Positions 54,196-62,243 of a stretch of DNA of 64,000 nt are shown piece by piece. The stretch is from Vreelandella nanhaiensis (lineage in GTDB: Bacteria > Pseudomonadota > Gammaproteobacteria > Pseudomonadales > Halomonadaceae), in NCBI RefSeq assembly GCF_003990185.1, contig NZ_RZHF01000029.1, positions 62,001-126,000 on the forward strand. Reading direction: 5' to 3'. Numbering within the stretch: position 1 is the stretch's first letter; each line of letters starts with the position of its first letter. Position numbers and translations under genes: made by a program. The notes beneath the pieces were generated by a model. It saw nothing but the letters and a program-made list of their open reading frames with translations. It did not search any database and was not told the origin of the DNA.

Positions 54196-55884
54196 GTGAC
54201 GACACCTCCCCGCCGCTCTTTATTGGCGCCTCTCTCGCCCCTGCCGCTGTCGTTAAACCCATGGGTGATGGTGCTGTTAAGCGTAGCCTTGGTGGTGGCG
54301 CTTCCCATCCTGGTGGTGTTTGGGCATATCGTAGTGCCCACCGACGGCGTGTGGCAGCACCTAGCCAGCACCGTGCTTCCTCGATATCTGGGCAACACCT
54401 TCTGGCTGATAACCGGCGTGGGCCTTGGCACCTTGGTGATTGGCACCGGCTGCGCCTGGCTGGTGGTCATGTGCCGGTTTCCCGGCAAGCGGCTTTTTGA
54501 GTGGGCTCTATTGCTGCCGCTGGCGGTGCCTACCTACGTGATTGCCTACGCCTATACCGATTTTCTGCAGTTTGCCGGCCCCTTACAAACTGCGCTTCGT
54601 GGCTGGTTTGACTGGCAGCACGGCGACTATTACTTCCCTAATATCCGCTCGCTGGGCGGGGCGACGATGCTGATCACCTTGGTACTCTATCCATATGTCT
54701 ACCTGCTGACCCGGGCCTCATTTCTTGAGCAATCAGTCTGTGTGCTGGATGTGGGCCGCACCCTCGGCCGCGGCCCCTGGCAGCTGTTTGCCACTGTTGC
54801 CGTACCACTTGCCCGCCCCGCCTTGGTGGGCGGTGTCTCGCTGGTATTGATGGAAACCTTAAACGAGTTTGGCGCGGTGCAGTTTTTTGGCGTGGATACC
54901 TTTACCACCGGTATTTACCGCACCTGGTTTGGCCTGGGCGAGCCGGTTGCCGCTGCCCAGCTGGCCGCCTGCCTGCTGGTGTTCGTGATTGCACTGGTGC
55001 TTCTTGAGCGCTGGTCACGGGGGAAGCGGCGCTACTTCCATACCTCCAGCCGCTACCAACAGCTGCCCGAGTACCATCTAAAAGGCTGGCGCGCGCTGGG
55101 GGCAACGCTTGCCTGCCTGCTACCCATTCTGGTGGGCTTTTTGATTCCTTCAGGGATTTTACTGAACCTGGCCATACAGCAGGGCGACAGCCTGTTTGGC
55201 ACGCGTTTTATCCGTTTTGCCACCAACAGCCTGAGCCTTTCGGCGGTGGCCGCCCTCATCGCTGTGGGTCTGGCGGTTGTACTCAGCTACGGCGTTCGAC
55301 TTTATGACACCCCCGGCACCCGGCTCTTCTCCCGCATTGCCGCCATGGGCTACGCCATTCCCGGTTCAGTGGTAGCCGTGGGCATCCTGATTCCTTTCGC
55401 TTGGCTGGATCACACGCTTAACAGTTGGCTGCACGCCTACTACGGCAAGATTGTCGGGCTGATCTTCAGCGGCTCGGCATTTATCCTGATCTACGCTTAC
55501 GTAGTGCGTTTTCTGGCGGTTTCATTCAATGCCGTTGAAGCGAGCTTGGGCAAGGTAACCCCCAGCATGGACGCCGCTTCGCGTACCCTTGGGCAAACCC
55601 CAGGCGGCACGCTGCGTCATATTCATACTCCGCTGATGCGCAGCAGCCTGCTGGCGGCAGGTATTCTTGTGTTTGTAGATGTGATGAAGGAACTGCCTGC
55701 CACCATCATTCTACGCCCGTTCAATTTCGATACGCTCGCTGTCAGAGCGCATAGCCTTGCCTCGGACGAGCGCCTGGCCGAGGCCTCGACCGCATCACTG
55801 ACCATCGTGGTGGTCGGTATTCTGCCGGTAATTCTGTTAAGCCTTGCCATGCGCCGGGCAAGGCCCGGCAGTAAAGCGGTTTAA
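54196..55884 (+). CDS. fbpB: Ferric iron ABC transporter permease
   Basis: 562 residues from a GTG with TAGGAG upstream. Two fused permease halves of about 6 helices each, both carrying an EAA-type loop (ASFLEQSVCVLDVGRTLGRGPWQLFATVAVPLARPALVGG in the first; EASLGKVTPSMDAASRTLGQTPGGTLRHIHTPLMRSS in the second). Partner of FbpA and FbpC in ferric iron import. Unlike most fbpABC operons, it is separated from the binding protein by the opposing ATPase gene; stop overlaps the fbpC stop by 4 bases. Confidence 0.9.
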   Translation: MTTPPRRSLLAPLSPLPLSLNPWVMVLLSVALVVALPILVVFGHIVVPTDGVWQHLASTVLPRYLGNTFWLITGVGLGTLVIGTGCAWLVVMCRFPGKRLFEWALLLPLAVPTYVIAYAYTDFLQFAGPLQTALRGWFDWQHGDYYFPNIRSLGGATMLITLVLYPYVYLLTRASFLEQSVCVLDVGRTLGRGPWQLFATVAVPLARPALVGGVSLVLMETLNEFGAVQFFGVDTFTTGIYRTWFGLGEPVAAAQLAACLLVFVIALVLLERWSRGKRRYFHTSSRYQQLPEYHLKGWRALGATLACLLPILVGFLIPSGILLNLAIQQGDSLFGTRFIRFATNSLSLSAVAALIAVGLAVVLSYGVRLYDTPGTRLFSRIAAMGYAIPGSVVAVGILIPFAWLDHTLNSWLHAYYGKIVGLIFSGSAFILIYAYVVRFLAVSFNAVEASLGKVTPSMDAASRTLGQTPGGTLRHIHTPLMRSSLLAAGILVFVDVMKELPATIILRPFNFDTLAVRAHSLASDERLAEASTASLTIVVVGILPVILLSLAMRRARPGSKAV

Positions 55885-56993
55885 GTGATAGCATCCGCGC
55901 TTTTAAAGACAAACACTTGAGAGCGGTCGAGATCAATATCTACCGGCTGGCCCTCGGCAGGCAGGAACACACCCGGTACGCGAGCGTGAAGATGAGCTTC
56001 CTGACCGTCTTCACCGTGAACGCAGAGGTGGATCAAGCTGCTGCGCCCCAGCAGTTTGGCCATGATCACGTGGCTGTGGTTGTGCGCCTTGGCAGGCAGG
56101 TCCCGCACGGCAAGCTTTAACGCCTCAGGACGAATCATTACTTCAACGCCGCTGCCCTCCGGCAGCCAGCTCGCATCGATTTTACCCATGGGCGTCTGTA
56201 CGCAGCCTTTGTGGATACTTCCCTTGAGTATGTTGACCTCGCCAAAGAATGTCACCACAAAGGGGTCTACCGGTTCGCAGTAAAGTTCTCGGGGCGTACC
56301 GGTCTGGACGATATTACCATCACGCATCAGTGCAATCCGGTCGGCCATGAACATAGCTTCTTCCGGGTCATGGGTGACCAGAAGCGTGGCCGATCCCAGC
56401 TTTTTCAACACGTGCAGAGTGTCATCGCGAATGCGGTCGCGAAGCCTTGCATCCAGGCTTGAGAAAGGCTCGTCGAGCAGCATAAGCTGCGGCCGGGGCG
56501 CCAACGCCCGGGCAAGTGCCACGCGCTGCTGCTGGCCGCCGGAGAGCTGATGCGGGTAATTTTGTGCGTAGTCGGCCATACCCAACTGCTCAAGCAGGGC
56601 CAGCGCCTGTTCATGGCGCGCCCGTGCAGGCAGATGCTTCAGGCCAAAACTTACATTTTCCAGCACATTCAGGTGCGGGAACAGAGCGGAGTCCTGAAAC
56701 GCAAGCCCGACGCTGCGCTTTTCCGGCGGCACGTGGCGCTGGCCAGGGGCGGCAATAGTCCGCCCTTCCAGACTAACACTTCCTTCTTGCAGCACTTCAA
56801 GCCCAGCAGCAATGCGCAGCAACGTCGTTTTGCCGCAGCCCGAAGGTCCCAGCAGGCAGACTACCTCACCTGGGGCAATATCAAGATCGATCCCCTTTAC
56901 CACCAGCCGGGTATCGAAGGTATGACGCACGCCACTCAGCGACAATGCCGTCGTCTGAACTGCTTTATCAGAGGGAGATGCAATAATCGCCAT
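55881..56993 (-). CDS. fbpC: Ferric iron ABC transporter ATP-binding protein
   Basis: 370 residues. Walker A GPSGCGKTTLL, signature LSGGQQQRVALARAL, Walker B LMLLDEPFSSLD, switch His in LVTHDPEEA. C-terminal TOBE-type domain (IRPEALKLAVRDLP onward). AAAGGTGG precedes the ATG. Encoded convergent with fbpB and divergent from fbpA. A CATGGC/GCCATG inverted repeat (57022-57037) lies in front of it. Confidence 0.9.
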   Translation of the reverse strand: MAIIASPSDKAVQTTALSLSGVRHTFDTRLVVKGIDLDIAPGEVVCLLGPSGCGKTTLLRIAAGLEVLQEGSVSLEGRTIAAPGQRHVPPEKRSVGLAFQDSALFPHLNVLENVSFGLKHLPARARHEQALALLEQLGMADYAQNYPHQLSGGQQQRVALARALAPRPQLMLLDEPFSSLDARLRDRIRDDTLHVLKKLGSATLLVTHDPEEAMFMADRIALMRDGNIVQTGTPRELYCEPVDPFVVTFFGEVNILKGSIHKGCVQTPMGKIDASWLPEGSGVEVMIRPEALKLAVRDLPAKAHNHSHVIMAKLLGRSSLIHLCVHGEDGQEAHLHARVPGVFLPAEGQPVDIDLDRSQVFVFKSADAIT

Positions 56994-57179
56994 ATGCCAC
57001 CTTTAACTGACCTGACCGGCGCATGGCGGATGCCATGACCCAAGCATAAAAAAGTTACGCGTAGTGTATTTTCATGAACGTCGTTATGCACGCCGGATTG
57101 CATAGGCAAGAATGGTTGTTCTGATATTGCTTGACCTAACTACGCGGAAAGGCTTCAATACCCAACACCGTAATGCAAC

Positions 57180-57198
57180 TTATTATCATAATCATTTA
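57180..57198. promoter_or_regulatory. Fur-box-like sequence upstream of fbpA
   Basis: TTATTATCATAATCATTTA on the plus strand; on the minus strand it contains GATTAT-GATAAT, two good Fur hexamers in tandem (consensus GATAAT-GATAAT-CATTATC). It ends 13 bases before the fbpA start, so Fur-iron would block transcription. Iron control of fbpA is known in other bacteria; the site itself is inferred. Confidence 0.55.
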
Positions 57199-57211
57199 GA
57201 GTGCTAACCAT

Positions 57212-58237
57212 ATGAAAATAACACGTCTTTCGGCTTCTATCGCGGCTATTTTTGCAAGCACTGCCGTTGCTAACAGCGCCTTGGCTAACGAACTGAATAT
57301 TTATTCGGCCCGTCATTATGATACCGACGAGCAACTCTATCAGGCATTTACCGAAGAGACCGGCATTAAAGTCAATCTACTTGAAGGTGATTCCGACCAG
57401 CTGATGGAACGTATTCAGCGCGAAGGTATAGCCAGCCCCGCTGACGTGATGATTACCGTCGATGCAGGACGTTTATGGCGTGCCGAGCAGGAAGGCGTTT
57501 TCCAAAGCGTGGAGTCGGACGTGCTTAACGAGCGTCTGCCCGAGGCCATGCGCCATCCTGACGGCCTGTGGTTTGGTTTCAGCCAACGCGCCCGAGTGAT
57601 TTTCTACAACCTGGATAACGTCGACCCTGAGCAAATCGAAACCTACGAAGACTTGGCCGATTCTGCGCTTGAGGGCCAGGTGTGCATTCGCTCATCGAAT
57701 AATATCTACAACCAGTCGCTGCTGGCGTCGATGATCTCCCATCACGGGGCTGACGAGGCCGAAGAGTGGGCTCAGGGCGTGGTCAACAATATGGCGCGCG
57801 CCCCGGAGGGCGGCGATACCGACCAGATCCTCGGCGTGGCCAGCGGCGAATGCGATATCGCGGTGGCCAACCACTACTACTACGTGCGCCTGTTGACCTC
57901 GGATGACGAATCCCAGCGAGCCGAAGCCGAAAAAGTGGGCATCATCTTCCCCAACCAGAACGATCGTGGCACCCATGTAAATGTGGGCGGCGCGGGTGTG
58001 GCGGCTAATGCGCCGCATTATGACAACGCCGTGCGTTTTCTAGAGTACCTTGCCTCGGATACCGCCCAGGAGATCTTTGCCAGCGGCAACTTCGAGTTTC
58101 CGGTGGTGGATGGCGTAACGCGCCATGATGTGCTGAAAGAGTGGGGCGACTTCAAAACCGACGAGCTGAACGTGAGTGAGCTTGGCAATAACAACCCCGA
58201 AGCTATCCGCATTTTTGATCGCGTGGGCTGGCGCTAA
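57212..58237 (+). CDS. fbpA: Periplasmic ferric iron-binding protein
   Basis: 341 residues. Signal peptide cleaved near NSALA (residue 25). Mature part starts NELNIYSARHYDTDEQLYQAF, the FbpA beginning; the C-terminal-lobe tyrosine pair for Fe3+ is in NHYYYVRLL. Delivers iron to FbpB/FbpC. Regulated by iron if the upstream Fur-like site is real. Ends before a strong terminator. Confidence 0.92.
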   Translation: MKITRLSASIAAIFASTAVANSALANELNIYSARHYDTDEQLYQAFTEETGIKVNLLEGDSDQLMERIQREGIASPADVMITVDAGRLWRAEQEGVFQSVESDVLNERLPEAMRHPDGLWFGFSQRARVIFYNLDNVDPEQIETYEDLADSALEGQVCIRSSNNIYNQSLLASMISHHGADEAEEWAQGVVNNMARAPEGGDTDQILGVASGECDIAVANHYYYVRLLTSDDESQRAEAEKVGIIFPNQNDRGTHVNVGGAGVAANAPHYDNAVRFLEYLASDTAQEIFASGNFEFPVVDGVTRHDVLKEWGDFKTDELNVSELGNNNPEAIRIFDRVGWR

Positions 58238-58259
58238 TCTCTTTCTTCAAAAATGATAT

Positions 58260-58284
58260 GGCCCGCCAGATGGCGGGCCTTTTT
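58260..58284 (+). terminator. Terminator after fbpA
   Basis: GGCCCGCC (58260-58267) pairs with GGCGGGCC (58272-58279), loop AGAT, followed by TTTTT. It separates fbpA from convergent polA and may also serve polA. Confidence 0.85.
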
Positions 58285-58296
58285 CATGGTAAGCAT

Positions 58297-61119
58297 TTAA
58301 TGCGCTTCATCCCAGTTGGCGCCGCTTTCAGCCTCCACGATTAATGGCACTTTCAGCTCGGCAGCCCCCTGCATGCGCTTTTGTACCTCGCCAATAAATT
58401 TCTCCACTTGGCTCTCTTTCACCTCGAAAACCAGTTCGTCATGCACCTGCATGACCATCAACGCATCAAACGTACCTTCTGCAAGCCAGGCATCCACGTC
58501 AATCATGGCCTGCTTGATGATATCGGCCGCAGTGCCCTGCATGGGCGCGTTGATGGCGGTGCGCTCGGCACCCTGGCGGCGGTTGCGGTTTTGCGAGTGG
58601 ATTTCCGGCAGATATAGGCGCCGCCCCAGCACGGTTTCAACGAACCCATCTTCCGCCGCCTGGGTGCGAATCCGATCCATATAGCGGGCTACACCCGGGT
58701 AGCGGTCAAAGTAGCGATCAATATAGGTTTGCGCCTGATTGCGCTCGATACGCAGCTGTCGCGCCAGACCCCAGGCGCTCATGCCATAGATCAGCCCGAA
58801 GTTGATCGCCTTGGCGCTGCGCCGCTGCTCATTGCTCACTTTATCAAGCGCGGTGCCAAACACTTCCGCGGCGGTGGCCGTATGAATATCGCGACCTTCC
58901 GCAAAGGCCTCCAGCAGGCCCTTGTCTTCAGAAAGGTGCGCCATGATGCGCAGCTCAATCTGCGAGTAGTCAGCTGCCACAATGCGGTAGCCTGGTCGAG
59001 CGATAAACGCCTGACGAATCTTGCGCCCCTCTTCGGTGCGGATCGGAATATTCTGCAAGTTCGGGTCAGAGGACGATAAACGTCCCGTCGCCGTGATTGC
59101 CTGGTGATAGCTGGTATGCACTCGCCCGCTTACCTTGTTGATCAAGCGCGGCAGCTTATCGGTGTAGGTGGATTTGAGCTTGGCAAGCCCCCGGTGCTGC
59201 ATGATCACCTTGGGCAACGGGTAATCCAGCGCAAGCTCCTCAAGCACCGCTTCTGCGGTGGACGGCGCGCCTTTCGGGGTTTTCTTGATCACCGGAATTT
59301 TCTGCTCGTTAAACAGGATTTCCCCGAGCTGCTTGGGCGAGCCCAGATTGAACTCGCGCCCTGCCAGATCAAACGCTTCAATTTCCAACTCGCGAATGCG
59401 CTTATCCAACTGCTGGCTCTGCTCGTGCAGGCGCTCAGCATCAATCGCCACCCCGTTGCGCTCGATACGAGAAATCACCTTGATCAGCGGCAGCTCCAGA
59501 TGATCCAACACCTCGGCCAGGCGCCCTTCCTTCTCAACCTGCGGGCGAAGCGTATCGTATAGGCGCAGAGTGATATCCACGTCTTCACAGGCATAAGGCA
59601 CCGCCTGCTCCAGAGCAATCTGGTTAAAGCTCAACTGCTTGGCGCCTTTACCGGCGATCTCTTCGAACGAGGTGGTTTTTTCACCCAGGTATTTAAGCGC
59701 CAGCGAATCCATATCGTGGCGTGTGGCGGTTGAGTTCAGTATGTAAGAGGCCAGCATGGTATCGGCAAGGGGTCCTGCGACCTGGATATCGTAGTTTGCC
59801 AGCACGGAAATATCGTATTTAAGGTTCTGGCCAATCTTGATGATTTTTTGATCTTCAAGCAGCGGCTTGAGGGCCTTTAATACCGTGGCTCTATCCAACT
59901 GGGCGGGGGCGTCCAGATAGTCGTGGGCCAACGGAATATAGGCGGCTTCACCAGCTTCAAGGGCCAGGCCAATACCTACAATTTCAGCGTCCATATAGTT
60001 AAGGCTGGTAGTTTCCAGATCAAAGCAGAACCGCTTGGCGCTTTTCAACCGCGCAAGCCATGTATCAAGCTCGGCCTGCTCGACGATAATGTGGTCCTGG
60101 CGGCTTTCGCTTCGCGCAGGCGCTGCATCGCCACTATTGTCTTCGTTACTACCTTGGCTATTACCCTGAGTATTACTGACGCGCTCTCCGGCATTTGCCG
60201 GTACCGGCTCGCCGCCTTTTACATCATCAACGCCTTCGTCTTTACCTTCCAGTAATTCGGACAACCATTGCTTGAATTCCAGCTCTTTATAAAGCTCGAG
60301 CAATTTTTCGCGATCCGGGTGGGCAATATCCAGGTCATCCAACCCGACCGCCAGCTCGCAATCGACCTTGATGGTGGCAAGCTCATAAGAGAGGTACGCC
60401 TGTTCGCGATGCTCTTCAAGCTTCTTGGGCATCGTTTTGGCACCCCGGAAGGTAAGCGTTTTTACCCGTTCCAGATCAGCGTAGATAGTATCCAGCCCGC
60501 CCCCCATTCCCTGGAGCAGGCCAAGGGCGGTTTTCTCACCTACCCCAGGCACACCGGGAATGTTGTCGACCTTGTCCCCCATCAGAGCAAGAAAATCGAT
60601 AATCAGCGAAGGCGGCAGGCCGAACTTCTCCTCCACGCCCGCCACATCCAGAGTTTCGCCTTTCATGGTATTCACCAGCGTGATATGAGCATTGACCAGC
60701 TGTGCCATATCCTTGTCGCCGGTGGAAATCACCGCGTCGCGCCCGGCCTGGGTCGCCTGGTGGGCCAAGGTGCCGATCACGTCGTCCGCTTCTACACCCT
60801 CAATGCACAGTAGCGGCAGACCCAGCGCTTTTACACAGGCATGCAAGGGAGCAACCTGGCTGCGCAGATCATCCGGCATTGGAGGTCGATGCGCCTTGTA
60901 CTGAGTATAAATTTCATCGCGAAAGGTCTTGCCCGGGGCATCAAACACCACCGCCATAGGGCTTTCCGGATAATCCTTGATTAGCCGCTTGAGCATGTTG
61001 ATCACGCCCTTCACGGCACCTGTTGGCTGGCCATTAGAGGCCGTGAGCGGTGGCAGCGCGTGAAAAGCACGGTACAAGTACGAAGAACCATCGACGAGCA
61101 CGATCGGAGCACGGGCCAT
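58297..61119 (-). CDS. polA: DNA polymerase I
   Basis: 940 residues from MARAPIVLVDGSSYLYRAFHALPP; the frame opens 41 codons earlier but the family starts here. Domains: 5' nuclease (1-290, ADDVIGTLA and STGDKDMAQLV), a 3'-5' exonuclease with both catalytic acids D367 and E369 in FDLETTS, and the polymerase with DYSQIELRIMAHLSED, RRSAKAINFGLIYGMSAWGL and QVHDELVFEV. The two domains are joined by an unusually hydrophilic, gap-prone linker (about 291-342, rich in G, N, S, D, E). Repair and Okazaki-fragment processing. Confidence 0.96.
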   Translation of the reverse strand: MARAPIVLVDGSSYLYRAFHALPPLTASNGQPTGAVKGVINMLKRLIKDYPESPMAVVFDAPGKTFRDEIYTQYKAHRPPMPDDLRSQVAPLHACVKALGLPLLCIEGVEADDVIGTLAHQATQAGRDAVISTGDKDMAQLVNAHITLVNTMKGETLDVAGVEEKFGLPPSLIIDFLALMGDKVDNIPGVPGVGEKTALGLLQGMGGGLDTIYADLERVKTLTFRGAKTMPKKLEEHREQAYLSYELATIKVDCELAVGLDDLDIAHPDREKLLELYKELEFKQWLSELLEGKDEGVDDVKGGEPVPANAGERVSNTQGNSQGSNEDNSGDAAPARSESRQDHIIVEQAELDTWLARLKSAKRFCFDLETTSLNYMDAEIVGIGLALEAGEAAYIPLAHDYLDAPAQLDRATVLKALKPLLEDQKIIKIGQNLKYDISVLANYDIQVAGPLADTMLASYILNSTATRHDMDSLALKYLGEKTTSFEEIAGKGAKQLSFNQIALEQAVPYACEDVDITLRLYDTLRPQVEKEGRLAEVLDHLELPLIKVISRIERNGVAIDAERLHEQSQQLDKRIRELEIEAFDLAGREFNLGSPKQLGEILFNEQKIPVIKKTPKGAPSTAEAVLEELALDYPLPKVIMQHRGLAKLKSTYTDKLPRLINKVSGRVHTSYHQAITATGRLSSSDPNLQNIPIRTEEGRKIRQAFIARPGYRIVAADYSQIELRIMAHLSEDKGLLEAFAEGRDIHTATAAEVFGTALDKVSNEQRRSAKAINFGLIYGMSAWGLARQLRIERNQAQTYIDRYFDRYPGVARYMDRIRTQAAEDGFVETVLGRRLYLPEIHSQNRNRRQGAERTAINAPMQGTAADIIKQAMIDVDAWLAEGTFDALMVMQVHDELVFEVKESQVEKFIGEVQKRMQGAAELKVPLIVEAESGANWDEAH

Positions 61120-61283
61120 AACCAATATCCATTGCAAAAAAAAGTATAGAGACATGATACGCGTTAAGCGCCACCGGCAGAAACAAACCGTGCTGGGCAA
61201 ATCGGCACCGGTAGTTAACAACGCTGCCAACTGGCGCAGCAAGCCGCTACAATAATGGGCTTAGCAACCTGGGCGAGATTCTC

Positions 61284-62243
61284 ATGGCTGTATTTACCCC
61301 GCTTAGCGACGCACAGGTCGCAGCGTTTTTAAAAAGATTTGATGTTGGTCACTTCGTTTCCCTGCAAGGGGTTGCAGGCGGCACGGAAAATTCGACATTT
61401 TTTGTTACCACTGATCGCCGTGAACTGGTGCTCACCCTGTTTGAACAGGGTGAACACGAGGAGCTTCCGTTCTTTGTTGACCTGCTTGACTACCTCGACG
61501 AGCATCGCTTGCCGGTGCCCGGACCCATTCACGACCTCGACGGTATTGCGCTGCACAGCCTGGCGGACAAGCCGGCCCTGCTCTTCCCACGCATGCCTGG
61601 CCGCCACCCGGAAGCCCCCAATCTGGCGCAATGCCAAGCACTGGGCGACACTCTGGGGCGTTTGCATGGGGTATCTCAACACTTTTCCGGCCACCGCCCA
61701 AACCCGCGGGATCTGCATTGGCTACAAGCCATGCACCATAAGGTGCTGACCTATTTAAGCCCAGATGACCAGAGCTTAATGAAAAACGAGGTCGATGATT
61801 TTGAAAGTGCCTTTAGCCAGTACGCTGAGCTTCCTCAAGGCGCGATCCATGGCGACCTGTTCCGCGATAACACCTTGTTTGATGGTGATACGCTTGGCGG
61901 TATTATCGATTTCTATAATGGCTGCACAGGCGATCTGCTGTTTGACCTGGCCATTGTGATTAACGACTGGACCTCTAATGAGGACGGTACTCTCAATGCC
62001 GAGCGCTATAACACGCTGCTGGGCGCCTATCAGGCGCGTCGCCCCTTGACCCAGGATGAGCGCAATGTCTGGCCAATCATGCTGCGAATGACCGCGCTGC
62101 GTTACTGGTTATCGCGTTTATTGGTGGTTTACGTTGATCCACCGGCTCACGACTTGACGCCCCATGATCCCGAGCGTTTTCATACCATTTTAAAGGCGCG
62201 CATCGCGCACGGTGCCTTACCACTGCCTGAGGCTTATTTATGA
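61284..62243 (+). CDS. thrB: Homoserine kinase, type II (ThrB, APH fold)
   Basis: 319 residues. Starts MAVFTPLSDAQVAAFLKRFDVG, as in the pseudomonad ThrB. APH/ChoK-fold motifs: AIHGDLFRDNTLFDG (catalytic loop) and GGIIDFYNGCTGDLLFDLAI (metal site). Phosphorylates homoserine in threonine synthesis. SrkA, a related kinase, is an alternative, but the N-terminus and polA neighbour favour ThrB. Divergent from polA and overlapping the speA start by 4 bases. Confidence 0.85.
   Translation: MAVFTPLSDAQVAAFLKRFDVGHFVSLQGVAGGTENSTFFVTTDRRELVLTLFEQGEHEELPFFVDLLDYLDEHRLPVPGPIHDLDGIALHSLADKPALLFPRMPGRHPEAPNLAQCQALGDTLGRLHGVSQHFSGHRPNPRDLHWLQAMHHKVLTYLSPDDQSLMKNEVDDFESAFSQYAELPQGAIHGDLFRDNTLFDGDTLGGIIDFYNGCTGDLLFDLAIVINDWTSNEDGTLNAERYNTLLGAYQARRPLTQDERNVWPIMLRMTALRYWLSRLLVVYVDPPAHDLTPHDPERFHTILKARIAHGALPLPEAYL

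Noticed and set aside
61120-61242. 41-codon upstream extension of polA
   Set aside because: Homologues start at MARAPIVLVDG; the extension is in the divergent spacer and reads as non-coding.
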